Of a stretch of 64,000 bases of DNA, positions 21,761 through 33,100 are shown piece after piece. The DNA comes from Plotosus lineatus (taxonomy: Eukaryota; Chordata; Actinopteri; Siluriformes; Plotosidae). The translations under genes and the position numbers were made by a program. The DNA is taken from contig CM045739.1 in NCBI GenBank assembly GCA_024760905.1, positions 5,001-69,000 of the forward strand. The letters are read 5' to 3'. The notes under the pieces were generated by a model, which did no database searches, had not been told where the DNA came from, and saw only the letters and a list, made by a program, of their open reading frames with translations. The stretch's first letter is position 1. Each line of letters opens with the position of its first letter.

Positions 21761-23500
21761 AACTGGTAGGCCCGAAATGCCCAAATCTCGAAGCGGGCCC
21801 CCGTAACATCAATCTGTCTCGATCCTTTAGATTGTCCAAAGACAAAGAGACCCTCTTGAACAGAGGCCTCAAATTCATCCCTTCACTCAACTTGGACAAA
21901 GATAGAAAATCACAAACTCTATTCGACCTCCAAACTTTCCATAGGAGAGTCCTACTGGCCTCTTTCTTCGAACACAAAACAGGGACCCAGAAATTCCCCT
22001 TCACACACGCCTCAAACTGGACACCCAAACTAAGCCAGGTACCACCACAAGTCAGAAAATTTATCAGGGCTAACCTCCACGCGACACGGTCACTCGATTG
22101 GCACGATAACACTCGACCTAACCGTAATAGTTCTGAAGTCAAGGCCCTATTTAAACTATTGAAGAACAAAAATATAGCGATCAAACCCGCGGACAAGGGC
22201 AGCTCGAAAGTGATAATGGATAGGACACAGTACCAGTGGGAGGCTCAGAGACAATTATCTAAAATCGAACATTATAAAAACAGAGGAGCCCATTCCCCCC
22301 CCACACACACGATCCCTATGGTTAAACAGATTATAATCGACAAAAATTTCCTCAGTAGAAAACAAGAAACATCTCCTCGACACGATCGGATCACGGCCCC
22401 GTCGCTTTTACTTGCTACCTAAAATCCACAATGACCCGGCGTCCTGGAGCATCCCCCATGTAATCCCTCCCGGACGACCCATAGTGTCAAACTGCAACAG
22501 TGACACTTATAAATTGGCCAAATACATAGATTATTACCCAAATCCCATAAACACCCTAGTTATATTAAAGACACGTACGACTTTATCGACAAAGTCAGAC
22601 AGATTCAAATTACAACCCAATCATTTCTTTTCACAATCGACAGCCTCTATACCAACATGGACATCGAAGCCGGCCTAAAAGCAGTCAAATCCTGGTTTCT
22701 CAAATACCCGGACGATCACATTCTCCATCTTCGAGATCAACCTAAAAACGTAATGATTTCGAATTCGATGGCAAGTACTACCTGCAGGTCAAGGGCACAG
22801 CAATGAGCAAAAAGTTTGCCCCTTCCTATGCAAATATCTATATGGCAGATCGGGAGGAAACAGGCTTAGCGACCTGTCCCATCACACCCGCATAATATTT
22901 GGACGATATATGGGAGTTTGGGAGACGCCGAGGACACGTTCGAGGACTTCACTAGCATTTTAAAGACGCACCATCCTTCCAAAAAAATTAAACACACTAG
23001 GGATCGGCACACCGTAAATTTTCTGGACACGACGACGTTCAAAGGCCCCGATTTCAACACGACTCACAGGCTGGACACAAAATTATACTTCAAAGAAACA
23101 GACACCCACCAGTTATTACCAAAAAAAAAAAAAAAAAAAAAAAAAGTTTACATCCCAAACATACCTTCAAAAGGTTTAGTGAAATCCCAGTTGATTCGAT
23201 TCAACAGGATCTGCTCACGACAGGAGGACTTCTGGGAGGCCATGAGCATCCTATTCAGGGCCCTGAGGCCTAGGGGCTACTCCAGATCCTTTCTGAGACA
23301 GGTTCTAAAGACTTTGGGGAGAAAAAAAAAAAAAAGAAAAAAAGAAAACAAACAAACAATCTTGCCACTCATCACAACCTACACGATGCCACACACCAAA
23401 CTACACAACAGGATCAAACACAATTATGATCTGCATATATCAGGCACGGAAACACTCGGGGACTATAGGGTCATCTCGGCCTATAAAAACTTTGGGTAAT
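21761..23500 (+). pseudogene. PLE reverse transcriptase, broken
   Basis: RT N-terminus RNINLSRSFRLSKDKETLL and KALFKLLKNKNIAIKPADKG. A frame change near 22290 is followed by LLPKIHNDPASWSIPHVIPP, GRPIVSNCNS and an SLYT..I block. The GTAM-like motif reads GTAMSKKFAPSYANIYM, then YLDDIW (motif C) after a small deletion. The thumb region runs 22918-23499 and contains two A-runs (23123-23145 and 23323-23338). Compared with copy 2, several indels are specific to this copy. Confidence 0.8.
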
Positions 23501-23914
23501 GACCGAAAGAACAAGATCACGGATACAAGCGGCTGAAATGAGCTTCCTTCGCCGGGTGGCGGGGTTCTCCCTTAGAGATAGGGTGAGAAGCTCCGCCATC
23601 CGGGGAGAGCTCGGAGTAGATCCGCTGCTCCTCCGCATTGAGAGGGGCCAGTTGAGGTGGCTCGGGCATCTGGTTAGAATGCCCCCTGGACGCCTCCCTG
23701 GTGTGGTGTTTCGGGCATGTCCAACCGGGAAGAGACCCCGGGGTCGACCTAGAACACGCTGGAGGGACTATGTCTCTCGGCTTGTCTGGGACCGCCTCGG
23801 TGTCCCCCCGGGAGAGTTGGAGGAAGTGGCTCGGGAGAGGGATGTCTGGACCTCTTTGCTAAGGTTGCTGCCCCCGCGACCCGACCCCGGACTAAGCGGA
23901 AGAAGATGAGATGA
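23490..23914 (+). mobile_element. Rex3: 5'-truncated Rex3 3' fragment inside the PLE
   Basis: Starts CTTTGGGTAATGACC and ends GAAGAAGATGAGATGA, corresponding to the last ~425 bp of Rex3. Flanked by GGCCTATAAAAA (23478-23489 and 23915-23926), a 12-bp target duplication. The C-terminal 136-residue frame (23499-23909) is uninterrupted, showing what the damaged tail of the 16084 copy should look like. Confidence 0.9.
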
Positions 23915-23926
23915 GGCCTATAAAAA

Positions 23927-24357
23927 GACACAAAAACCTCGGAGACCTGCTGATTTCAGTCAAAATTGAAACCAATCATTCCCTCGAGGAATATCAGATT
24001 ATGCCCAGAATATAAAGCGGAAAAAATTTCTATAAAACCACAAAACAATTATTCAAGGCAGACCCCGGCTTATATCCCCTTACAAAGAATTGCATCTATG
24101 TCATAACCTGTACCATCTGCGGACTGCAATATGTGGGACAAACACGAAACACCATTGCAACCAGAATGAATCAACACGGGTACAATATAGTCCGACGGAA
24201 ACATCTAAACAGACATCTCTACAAACACTTCACCTCACATGGACCAGGGGCAATGCTCATCAATCCCACAGGACTCAATGAAATACACCAGACCTCCCTT
24301 TTCTCCCCCTCCTCTAGGTAAGTACTTATCTCTCATAGAGGAAACCTCCCTAGCCTA
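23927..24357 (+). pseudogene. PLE GIY-YIG endonuclease and 3' end
   Basis: 24091-24321 encodes CIYVITCTICGLQYVGQT, then RNTIATRMNQH, a GIY-YIG nuclease core (Tyr in IYV, YVG block, catalytic Arg in TRMNQH region). It ends with GLNEIH and a stop at 24319-24321. The part from 23927 to 24090 is the linker with one stop. This nuclease, paired with RT, defines canonical PLEs. The element runs into satellite at about 24357. Confidence 0.8.
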
Positions 24358-24950
24358 AACCTCCGGGGCTGCTTCGTGGATGACGGGTCCATGGGGGGGA
24401 AATCGGAGTGACGTAGGGTGGGGACCGAACGGCGGGGCGCGCGGGTGCACACCGGGGACCCCGACTCTCAGGCTAGCCTTTTGGCTCCCGAACATCTCAG
24501 CCTAACTGAGCCTGACCCAAGCCCCGAACCGGGAGCTCCAAACCTATACCCCGGCCCCCGCCCTAACCCTAGCCTCTAGCCCCTACCCCCAAGCCCAAAC
24601 CTATACCCCGGCCCCAGCCCTAACCTTAGCCTCTAGCCCCTAACCCCAAGCCCAAACCTTAACCTCGGCCCAGGGCCCGTTCCCCGTCTTCCACTTGGCC
24701 TTAGCCTGCACTCTGCTGGATAACCTAGAGGAGCACACCCCATTATCCCCTTCTAGCAATCCAAAATACACTTCACCTCATCGATAACCAAACTCGAAAT
24801 TGCCCCAAGCCTGACTCAACCCCAACCTATGGCTGAGGGTCAACTTGCATCGCGGATGGCTGATTCCTGGGGGGGGGGGTCTGAATGGCGTGGGGGAAGG
24901 ACCGTGCACAACGGGGCGCACACCAGGGACCTTGACTCTTAGGCTAGCCC
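24358..24950. repeat. Interstitial subtelomeric satellite block
   Basis: Contains two ~330-bp units (24358-24500 partial; 24655-24950) separated by a CCCTAGCC/CTATACCCCGGCCCC array related to the 39-bp family. Same orientation as the terminal satellite. It begins where PLE copy 1 ends and ends at a hAT terminal repeat. Confidence 0.8.
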
Positions 24951-25639
24951 AGTGCTTCTCAATTATTTTCTGTTACGCCCCCCCTAGCAAGAAGAAAACA
25001 ATTCGCGCCCCACCACCACCCACTTTCCGCCACAACTATAAATTATAACTTTTTTCTATAATATAGTTACAGGTATATCTCTTCATTATATCGTATCCTT
25101 GTTAACCTAAATAAAACAAAAAGAAAGAGATATAGTTCAACTTACAAGAATAACTAACATTCTTTATTAGTCTGTAAAAGAAAGTGCATCAATTTGCCTT
25201 AAATTTAAAAATAATAATATCCTTGTTACATTTTTGACAAACTTACCACACCATTTGCTGCTGAAAATAAAATCAATAAATAATTCAAATTGACTTCAGA
25301 AACATTAACTCAGGAGCACAATATATAAACACTTTAACCTACAAAACAAGAACAAATAGAACAATTTGTGCTGATTTTTTTTTCTCAAAATGAGGAAGCC
25401 AAGATTAATGGCTACAATGAGCACGTTTTGCAGCACAGCTTCTCAAAGCTTGGTTTGAAGCACGACACTGCAACTCTCAGCTCCTGCTCAATGTACAATG
25501 AGGGCGCCACTGCCAACTACTGGAGTGGATGTGCAATTACACTTTCTTGTAGTACGGCAGAAAAAAAAGCATGTTCTCCTGGGTCACACACGCCCCCCTC
25601 AGCATCGCATCGCATCGCGCCCGCCCCCAGGGCAATATA
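24951..25639. mobile_element. hAT transposon end fragment
   Basis: Begins CAGTGCTTCTCAATTATTTT, the CAGTG-type terminal inverted repeat of Charlie-like hAT elements, next to GGGGGCG-type bases common in such ends. The interior is AT-rich with no transposase frame. It is cut off at about 25639 by Tc1 sequence; the other terminal repeat is not in view. Confidence 0.55.
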
Positions 25640-25914
25640 GTTGATGTGTGCACAGAGATATTGGACTGTACCAGTGATTTCTGTAAGTATTTAGCAGACA
25701 CTCTAGGTTTTTTTTTTACCTCTCCGAGTATTCTGCACTGAACTCTTGGCGTCATCTTTGGTGGATGGCCACTCCTTGGGAGAGAAGCAACAGTGCCAAA
25801 CTCTCTCCATTTGCAAAGAACTTCTCTGACTGTTGATTGATGAACATCCAGACCTTTAGAGATGCTTTTGTATCCTTTCCCAGCTTTATACAAATCAACA
25901 TTTCTTGATCGCAA
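25640..25914 (-). pseudogene. Tc1-like transposase N-terminus
   Basis: Encodes RSRNVDLYKAGKGYKSISKG, then STVREVLCKWREFGTVASLP, RSGHPPKMTPR and KKPRVSAKYLQKSL. This is the bipartite helix-turn-helix DNA-binding region of Tc1 transposases, with the RSG hinge. The DDE catalytic domain is missing: the frame passes into unrelated hAT sequence after SVHTSTI. About 90 of some 340 residues remain. Confidence 0.8.
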
Positions 25915-26309
25915 GTCTTCAGACAGCTCTTTTCAGCAAGCCACGGTGCGCATCAGACAATGCTTACCAGGTGTGTGTGTTTTATAGTGGGCAGGGCAAC
26001 TTTAAGCCACTCATCAGTGATTGGGCACACACCTGACTTAAATTGTTTGGTAAAAATTGGTTTCAATTGTTCTTTAAGTCTCCTTAGGCAGAGGGTTCAG
26101 TTACTTATTCCTCCCCCTTCTGTCATTGTTTGCATGCTATCCTCATTAAAATATGAAAACCTATAAATGTTTGGGTGGTTTTAGTTAAAGCGGACACTTT
26201 TTTTCATCTGTGTGATTTTGACAAAGATCAGATCACATTTGATGGTGATTTTATGCAGAAATGTGAGAAATTCCAAAAGGTTCAGACACTTTTTCATACC
26301 ACTGTATAC
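25640..26309 (-). mobile_element. Truncated Tc1-like transposon
   Basis: On the minus strand it starts at the terminal repeat CAGTGGTATGAAAAAGTGTC (right edge about 26308, TA at the boundary) and runs through the Tc1 5' UTR into the transposase. It is truncated inside the gene at about 25640, where hAT sequence joins. Only the 5' half remains. Confidence 0.75.
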
Positions 26310-26310
26310 G

Positions 26311-27882
26311 TACGTGTATATCTTCTTTTCCTTTCGGCTGTTCCCTTCAGGGGTCGCCAAAGAAAATAATCTGCCTCCGTTTCACCCTATCCTCTGCATC
26401 TTCTTCTCTTACACCAACGGCCTTCATGCCCTCTTTCACCATATCCATAAATCTCCTTTTTGGTCTTCCTCTAGGCCTTCTGCCTGGTTATGCCAACCTG
26501 AGCATCCTACTACCGATATATTCACTATCCCATCTCTGTACATGACCAAACCATCTCGATGTAGCCTCTCTGACTTTGTCTCCAATACCTCAAACATGTG
26601 CTGTCCCTCTGATGAGTACATTCCTGATCCTATCCATCCTCGTTACTCCCAAAGAGAACCTCAACATTTTCATCTCTGCTACCTCCAGCTCTGCCTCCTG
26701 TCTTTTTTTTCAGTGCCACTGTTTCTAAACCATACAACATTGTTGGCCTCGACACAGTCTTGTACACTTCATTCCCTTCATTCTTGCCAATACCCTCTAT
26801 CACACATCACATCGGACACTTTTCTCCAACCGTTCCAACCTGCCCGCACACGCTTCTTCACCTCTTTTCCACACTCTGCATTGCTCTGGATTGTTGGGCG
26901 TAGGTACTTAAAATCCACCACCTGCTTTATCTCTGCTCCCTTTAACCTCACCGTTCCTCTTGGGTCCTTCTCATTCACACACATGTATTGTGTCTTACTG
27001 AAGCTAACCTTCATTCCTCTCCTTTTCAGGGCATACATTCACCACTCTAGATTTTTCTGCACTTGTTCTCTGCTCTCACTACAGATCACAATGTCATCCG
27101 CAAATATCATAGTCCATGGGGAATCTTGTCTAACCTCGTCTGTCGGCCTGTCCATCACCATAGCAGACAAGAAGGGGCTCAGAGCTGACCCTTGATGCGG
27201 TCCCACTTCCACCTTGAACTCTTCTGTAACACCGACAGCACACCGCACCACTTTCTTACATCTCTCATACATGTCCTGCACCACTCTGACATACTTCTCT
27301 GCCACTCCAGATTTCCTCATGCGATACCTCAGTTGTTCTCTCGGCACCCTCTCGTATACTTTCTCCAGATCCACAAAGGCACGATGCAGCCCCTTCTGAC
27401 CTTCTCTGTACGTCTCTATTAACATCCTCCAGGCAAACACTGCATCTGTGGTGCTCTTTCTTGGCATGAAACCAAACTGTTGTTCACAAATGCTGACCTC
27501 TGCCCTTAGTCTAGCTCCCACTATTTTTTCCCCCCATATCTTCATCTTATGACTCATCGACTTTATTGCGTTGTAGTTGTCACAATTCTGCACTTCTCCC
27601 TTGTCATTAAAAATGGGCAACAGCACACTTCTCTTCCATTCCTCCGGCATCCTCTCACTTGACCTTGTTGAATGTTCTTGTCAGAATATCTACTGCTACC
27701 TCTCCTAGACACTTCCATACCTCCACAGGTATGTCATCAATGCCCTCCTCACTTCACCCTTACTAATCTTTGCTACTTCCTGGTGTGCAACAGTCACTTC
27801 TCCTACTCTTTTTCTCTCTCTTATTTTCCTCATTCATCAGCTCTTCAAAGTACTCTTTCCATCTTATCCCACCTTTGACGTG
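26311..27882 (-). mobile_element. RTE LINE fragment, RT part
   Basis: Same family as 8493-11601 but inverted. Its 3' end (GGCGACCCCTGAAGGGAACA) is at about 26330. Minus-strand frames 27039-27650 (RPEEWKRS-type block, FVDLEKVYERVP, ADDIVICSESREQ) and 26778-27038 (SFSKTQYMCVNEKDPRG) cover much of the RT and C-terminus. The endonuclease is absent (5' truncated). Multiple stops. Confidence 0.85.
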
Positions 27883-28170
27883 CATCATGCCCCACCCTTG
27901 CCCAGTCTCAGCTGAGATTGACATCCTGATTAGGATTAAGCAGTTCACTTCTTCTTCACTTATCCCTTAACATCTGGGGATGTCGTCGGGGCGCCTTCAT
28001 GGCAAGACTTGGGCTGATTTGGCCTGGCGGCGCTCGTCCCTCTCCAGGTCATAGAAACATGCTGACGGCTTTGCGGCCTACTCTTTGCGAAAGTCAGCAA
28101 TGGTTCTTTTACATGCCTCTCACCATAGACAGTGCGAGACATGGCCCGCCTTTGATAACTCAGTTAGCTT
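27883..28170. repeat. SINE fragments (tail on +, body on -)
   Basis: 27883-27945 carries a SINE tail CCTGATTAGGATTAAGCAGT on the + strand. 27966-28165 carries the SINE body on the minus strand (ATGTCTCGCACTGTCTATGG, AAAAGAACCATTGCTGA) matching 32880-32960. The two pieces are in opposite orientation, so this is at least two copies or a rearranged one. Confidence 0.65.
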
Positions 28171-28689
28171 AGTTAGTTTTGGGAACACTAGGGCTTAATT
28201 TATGGAAAGTTTAATAGAGCGGCATAATCGTTAGACTCTCTGCATGTGAACAAAGTGGAGACGCTACAGCATGGCATAGAGAGGGGGAAAATGAGAGAAA
28301 TTAAATTAGTGAGCCTGATTTGGCTGTGGGAGAATGTCCTTGATTCGGAACAAAGCCTGGACAGAGCTGACGGCACTGAACCTGCAGATTTACGGAGAAA
28401 GACCTTGGATTGCAAGTTAGAAACATTAAATAAAAACATTAACACTCACTTCCTTTCACTTTTCAGAGTTTAGAAGTTTTACTTTAGACAGAACTCTGAT
28501 AGTTATTCGAGCACTCTTCAATAAGAAATATTATTTGAACCGAATGAGGATGAAAATAATTTTGTAGGCCTGTTGCCAGAAAACTCTCTTTCAACCATTA
28601 TATTTGTTTTTAAACTGCAGTTATCTAGATAAGTCTTCATCATTTACATTTCGTGTTGCATGATCTTGATTATTCATTTATCGTTCATC
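28171..28689. other. No recognisable feature
   Basis: AT-rich sequence without a convincing ORF, repeat end or splice-flanked exon. Short ORFs at 28200-28473 on both strands lack domain signals. Confidence 0.5.
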
Positions 28690-29566
28690 ACTTGTCTTCG
28701 AGTATGACCACAGGCATCACTTTAGGTATTCGAGGTGGACTTATGTGACCGGATATGGCTGACTAGCCCGATCCTGGCAAGAAAGCCTCTCGCACAAGTA
28801 GGGAAGGAGTGGGTAAGAGCTGTGTTTTTGGTTCTGGCTGCTCTGTCCTTCTGCAGCTGCCGTTTCTGTTCAGCTTGCTGGACACGTTGTTCCCCTGCTC
28901 TTTGAGCTCATGACGAAATGACGCAGCGCCAGGAAGAGTGGTCGATAGCGAGGCTCTCCCATGATTCGACGTCAATTGAAAAGTCTTTGAGGTTGACCAT
29001 CAGATTGTCCTTGAAACGTTTCTTCTGCCATCCAGCCTTGCACTTCCCTTCAGTGAGTTCTCCATAGAAATGCTGTTTGGGACGCGGTCATCTGACATGC
29101 GGGAGACATGACCTGCCCATCTCAGCTGAGTGTTATGCATGGTGGTGGTGGCACTTGGAATATTTGCCTGCTTCAGAACCTCTGTGTCAGGTGTTTTGTC
29201 TTGCCAGCAGAGGTGAAGGAGGCTGCAAAGACACTCGAGGTGGAAGTGGTTAATCTGCCGCTCGTGCCTTCTGTATAGTGTCCAAGTTTCACAGCCATAG
29301 AGTAATGTGGTAAAGACGATTGCACGGTAGACTTTCAGCTTTGTTGTAATGCTGAGTCTTCCGAAGGTGCTACTTGCTTTGGAGATTCTGTCGTTAACCT
29401 CGGAATCGATGGTCGCACCACAGGAAAGAGTGCTGCCCAAGTAGGTAAATTTCTCCACCGTCTGTCCATTTACCTGTATCTGTGGCTCGCGATACTGGTT
29501 CCCTGGAGCTGGCTGGAACATCACCTGGGTTACTTGACTTGAGTCTTGAGGTTGTTGGGGCATTCA
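28690..29566 (-). pseudogene. LINE 3' coding fragment (FTYLGST type)
   Basis: The minus strand 29000-29563 encodes EKFTYLGSTLSCGATIDSEV, then TKLKVYRAIVFTTLLYGCET, HFHLECLCSLLHLCWQDKTP and TQLRWAGHVSRM. This is the C-terminal region after the RT in a common animal LINE family. The 3' remnant (28750-28830) resembles its terminal ARIGLVSH zinc-finger-like end in other frames. No RT of this family precedes it here; it joins a different LINE at about 29566. Confidence 0.7.
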
Positions 29567-29567
29567 T

Positions 29568-31660
29568 TTATACTTGTTTCATAGGTATATCATCTGCCAT
29601 GCTTTTCAGCCCATTCAGCATTTTCTGAGTTTCATCTTCCCTTCTGATGGCAAAAGCTATTAAATGCATTAAAATGGTATATGTGTCTTTGCTGATCGTT
29701 TCTTCAATGTCTGTCCATGATTTTGATTGCTGCGCTAAGACCCAGTCATCCGCATAGCCTAGTTGTGGAGACTTTGTTGCCGGCATATTACTAATGTAGA
29801 TGTTAAAGAGTGTCAGAGCAATAACTGAGCCTTGTGGAACACCATTCCTTATTTCTCTCGATTTGCTCTTCTCTCCTCCAAGTACCACGTGGAACTGCCT
29901 GATGCCAGTCATAAGGGACAAAACTTTGAGAATTGTTTTGCACGGTATTAGTTTTGTAAGCTTCAGCATGAGTTCAGCTGTCCGTACTGTATGGTAGGCT
30001 GCAGACAGGTCTACCAGGACAGCTCCTGTTTTCAACTTCTTTTCAAAACTAGCTTCAATATGTGATGTTAGGACCTGTTTACTTGTGCCCCTTTGTGGTT
30101 TGAATCTAGATTGCTGCACTGGTATGAATGGTTCTATATTAGGTGTGATCCTTGTGAGAATGATTCTCTCTGACAACTTATATAGACGGCAGAGCAGTGA
30201 TAAATGGTCTATAGCTCGATGGTGCTGTGGCTGGTTTCCCTGGTTTCTGAATGGCGACAATCTAGCATGATTCCATATTTTAGGGTAAGTGCCTTTTCCC
30301 ATGATGTCAGTCATTACTGAAGCTAGCCATTCTATTGCATAGTATCCCGGGTGTGTTATCGTGTCTGGGTAGATTCCATCGATACCAGCTGCCTTACCAT
30401 TTTAATGCATTTAATAGCCTTTGCCATTTCTTTATGTGTAATTGGAGCACTGAGAAAAAGTCCAGCAGGTTCTTTGTTTTGCCATAATTGTTTTGTATTC
30501 TTATCTAATCTGTTTTTCAAATTGCTGATTTGGTGTGTGTTCTCCTCTCTCTTTTATTTCTTTAACTATTTCATCTAGGGCAATAAGGTGGGCTGATTTT
30601 GTAGGACGAGAGTCAGGGTCAAGCTTCTTGATAGTTTGCCAGGTTTGTCTGATAGAGTGGGTGAAGTTCATATTCTCAACAACTTCCACCCATCTTTCTT
30701 TGCGACGCTCTTGTAAGGACTCAAGTAGTTCCTCTGCGGTGTTTTGATCTTGAGTCCTTTCATACTCTTCCAGAAGGTTTTGACTGCGTTCTGACCAACA
30801 GGGTATGTGATGTTTTCTGCATCCTCTCGGTATGTGTTTCTTCGCTGTACTCAGGATAAGTTTTGTGAATCGGTGAATGTTGTCAGTGGTGGACTTTATT
30901 CTTCAGCATGTTTTGTCAAAGTCATTTTTGTAGGCTTGTCAGTCAGCTTTTCTAAAATTCCACCGTGGCTTGGGTATTGCTGTAATTTTTGGGATGGTGA
31001 TAGCTGTGGTGATGACCGTCAGGCGATGTTGGCTATGAGGAAAGTCAATCAGGACTTCTCTTGTTGCTTGTACATTTCCCTTACTGTTTCGTGAGACAAA
31101 AGCAAGATCTGGTCTGTATTCTTTCTTCCTGCATGCTGATTTGAGCATACTTTTGGCTTTAGGGTTGTAGAAAAGGGCTGCATTAGAAAGCTCCGCCCAC
31201 TGGCTCACCTCATTTCCTGCTTGGTCATTATTTAGGTGTCCCCATTTGTTGTGGTGGCTACTGAAGTCTCCCATGATCATTGCTGGGTGGTTTATTGCTT
31301 CGGGGGGTGTCAGTCCAGTCCAAGCCAAGCCAAGCCAAACCAAGCAAGTAGGTTTGTAGATGTTGTGTAGTTCTGTGTCTCCAAGTTTGATGCATGATCT
31401 TTGTGTGCCATTGTTCTTCTGTGCTACCATCAAGGTCAATCGCCTGATCTGGTATTCTAGTATATATTGCAATACCATATTTTGGGTGATTCCCCCCATT
31501 GATGACTGAGTATCCAGGGATAGTATAGCTGGATGGTGGCACACTGTCATTGAGGTGGGTTTCTTGGACAAGGCCTATGTCAATCTTGTATGTCTCTAGG
31601 AGTTTGGCCATGTATTTGCATCCTGTCATGGATATCCCTTCTATATTTCGACACAGAACT
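29568..31660 (-). pseudogene. I/Nimb-like LINE: endonuclease and RT remnants
   Basis: The minus strand from 31660 down: endonuclease with IDIGLVQETHL, IPGYSVINGG, MGDFSSHHNKWG (catalytic Asp/His) and FPHSQHRLTV. After a gap with stops comes the RT: LVDLSAAYHTV (motif A-like), NGVPQGSVIALTLFNIYISN (B) and GYADDWVLA (C). The clade call (I/Nimb-like) is from the ADD and PQGSV contexts and is tentative. Frames are broken at several points. A CCAAG-type tandem (31316-31345) lies inside. Confidence 0.65.
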
Positions 31661-32754
31661 TTTATCTGAGTCGATTAGATTACATGGCAGCACATCAAAG
31701 CTGAAATCTGATTGGACAAAAAATTTAACATGCACATACTGGAAGCAGCACAGCCAAGAGTCACACTAAGAAATGAATAGACTGTTGGAAATAATTTAGT
31801 ACAATTTCATGGAATGAATACTAGAATTGAAGTTGTAAATGTAGGTCAGTGCTCCTGGTAGTGTTTAGACCAGCACAAAAGGCCTTGCTGGCCCTGATGA
31901 CCCACCACTGGTTGGTCCTACCTGACTTCTTTCTGTCTGCAGAGAGAACTCAATTTTAGTCTTGCTGCCACATAGACTTTCTGATACCACCAAGCTTTAA
32001 TTAATTTTTTAAATGCAAATTGGAATATACACTGTACACAATATTACATAATCATATTTTCCACACATCAAAACTGATGCAATCAGTTCTGGGGGTTAGG
32101 GGTGCTAACACTCAACTCACAATGCAAGACATCTTTGATGGGTTCCCCTAAGGAACATGGCTGACAGAGGGCTTCAATAAGAATGTGAGTAAGTAGACGA
32201 CCTTAAGTAGTGTAAACAATTCTCATTAGAGTAAGTGCAATGCCACTGTGTTGAATTATGATCTTTTGTTCGTGAGTGTCCTTTTGGCTATAGCTTGGTC
32301 CCTGTGGGCCGAGTTGCCCATGGGCCGTTGATTGGATTGACAAACGATGCCTTTGTAATGTAATTCATTTCCTCAGGGAGACTTGGAATGGTCAGGATCT
32401 CTCAAAGGACCTTGACGGGTCTTGATGAAAGGCTTTGCAACTTCCTACTAAATGTATTTCACTGTCTAGTGGATGATGTTTGGGATAGCATTAGTCTAGA
32501 TCATCACTGACCCATAATGGGGGGTCTTTTGATAATCTGGCAGGCTCTAAGATAATAAATTATGTGTGCAATGTTTTACATTCAGAAGTCCGTTTTCGTC
32601 ACGATGTCCAGAAAGTAAATATTGCCACAAGTAACTATATAGAATCCACACACCTGAGAAGATACCCAACACATTGCCATATTGTTTTGAGCAAATTATT
32701 TCTAATTATACTAAATGCTGTCCAACAGTGTTTGACATTTTCATTCGTGCAGTA
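31661..32754. other. No recognisable feature
   Basis: AT-rich unique-looking sequence. Short ORFs have no domain. Nothing supports a gene or RNA. Confidence 0.5.
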
Positions 32755-32767
32755 AACATTATTTTCA

Positions 32768-33087
32768 GGGTAGTGGTGGCCTAGTGGTAGAGGGCACTGG
32801 ATCACTGATCCTAAGGTTGGGGGTTCGAGTCCCACTCTCCACAAGGTTGCCACTGTAACCCCTCGGTGCAGCTAACTGGGTTATCAAAAGCCAGCCATGT
32901 GTCTCACTGTCTACGGTGTGAGGCATGTAAAAGAACCATTGCTGAATTTCAACAAGAGTAGGCTGCGAAGGCGTCAGTGTGTTTCCGCCCTGCGATGGCT
33001 CGGCGAGCTGTCCAGGGTGTACTCTGCCCTCGCCCCTAGGCTCCCTGCAACCCTAATTAGGATTAAGTGGTTACAGAAACTGAACTG
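32768..33087 (+). repeat. tRNA-derived SINE, complete, with target duplication
   Basis: Flanked by AACATTATTTTCA (32755-32767 and 33088-33100). Head has a pol III A box (TGGCCTAGTGG) and B box (GGTTCGAGTCC); body includes GTAAAAGAACCATTGCTG; tail ends CCTAATTAGGATTAAGTGGT, a 3' end shared with fish LINE-mobilised SINEs. About 320 bp. Other pieces of the family lie at 27883, 34236, 34628, 62920 and 63875. Confidence 0.85.
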
Positions 33088-33100
33088 AACATTATTTTCA

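Larger units (their letters stand above)
6613..24357 (+). mobile_element. Penelope-like retroelement 1 (interrupted)
   Basis: In order: upstream region (6613-7140), tandem-repeat leader (7150-7520 plus 19757-20135), N-terminal coding region, SGNH-like domain, reverse transcriptase and GIY-YIG endonuclease (to 24321). It is split by an ERV (7521-19751) and by a Rex3 fragment (23490-23914). Continuity across the ERV is shown by the leader repeat resuming in phase after the CCACC duplication. Satellite lies on both sides (to 6612 and from about 24358). The left boundary is a guess from where satellite similarity ends. RT plus GIY-YIG in one element is diagnostic of PLEs; subfamily (Neptune-like?) is uncertain. 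Confidence 0.7.

Noticed and set aside
23490..23914. Rex3 segment as a functional domain captured by the PLE
   Set aside because: The 12-bp target duplication shows a simple later insertion, not a fusion.
26212..27195. 327-residue + strand ORF
   Set aside because: Antisense of the RTE reverse transcriptase on the minus strand.
32790..32850. tRNA gene suggested by A and B boxes
   Set aside because: Sequence continues into a SINE body and tail with a flanking duplication; no full cloverleaf.
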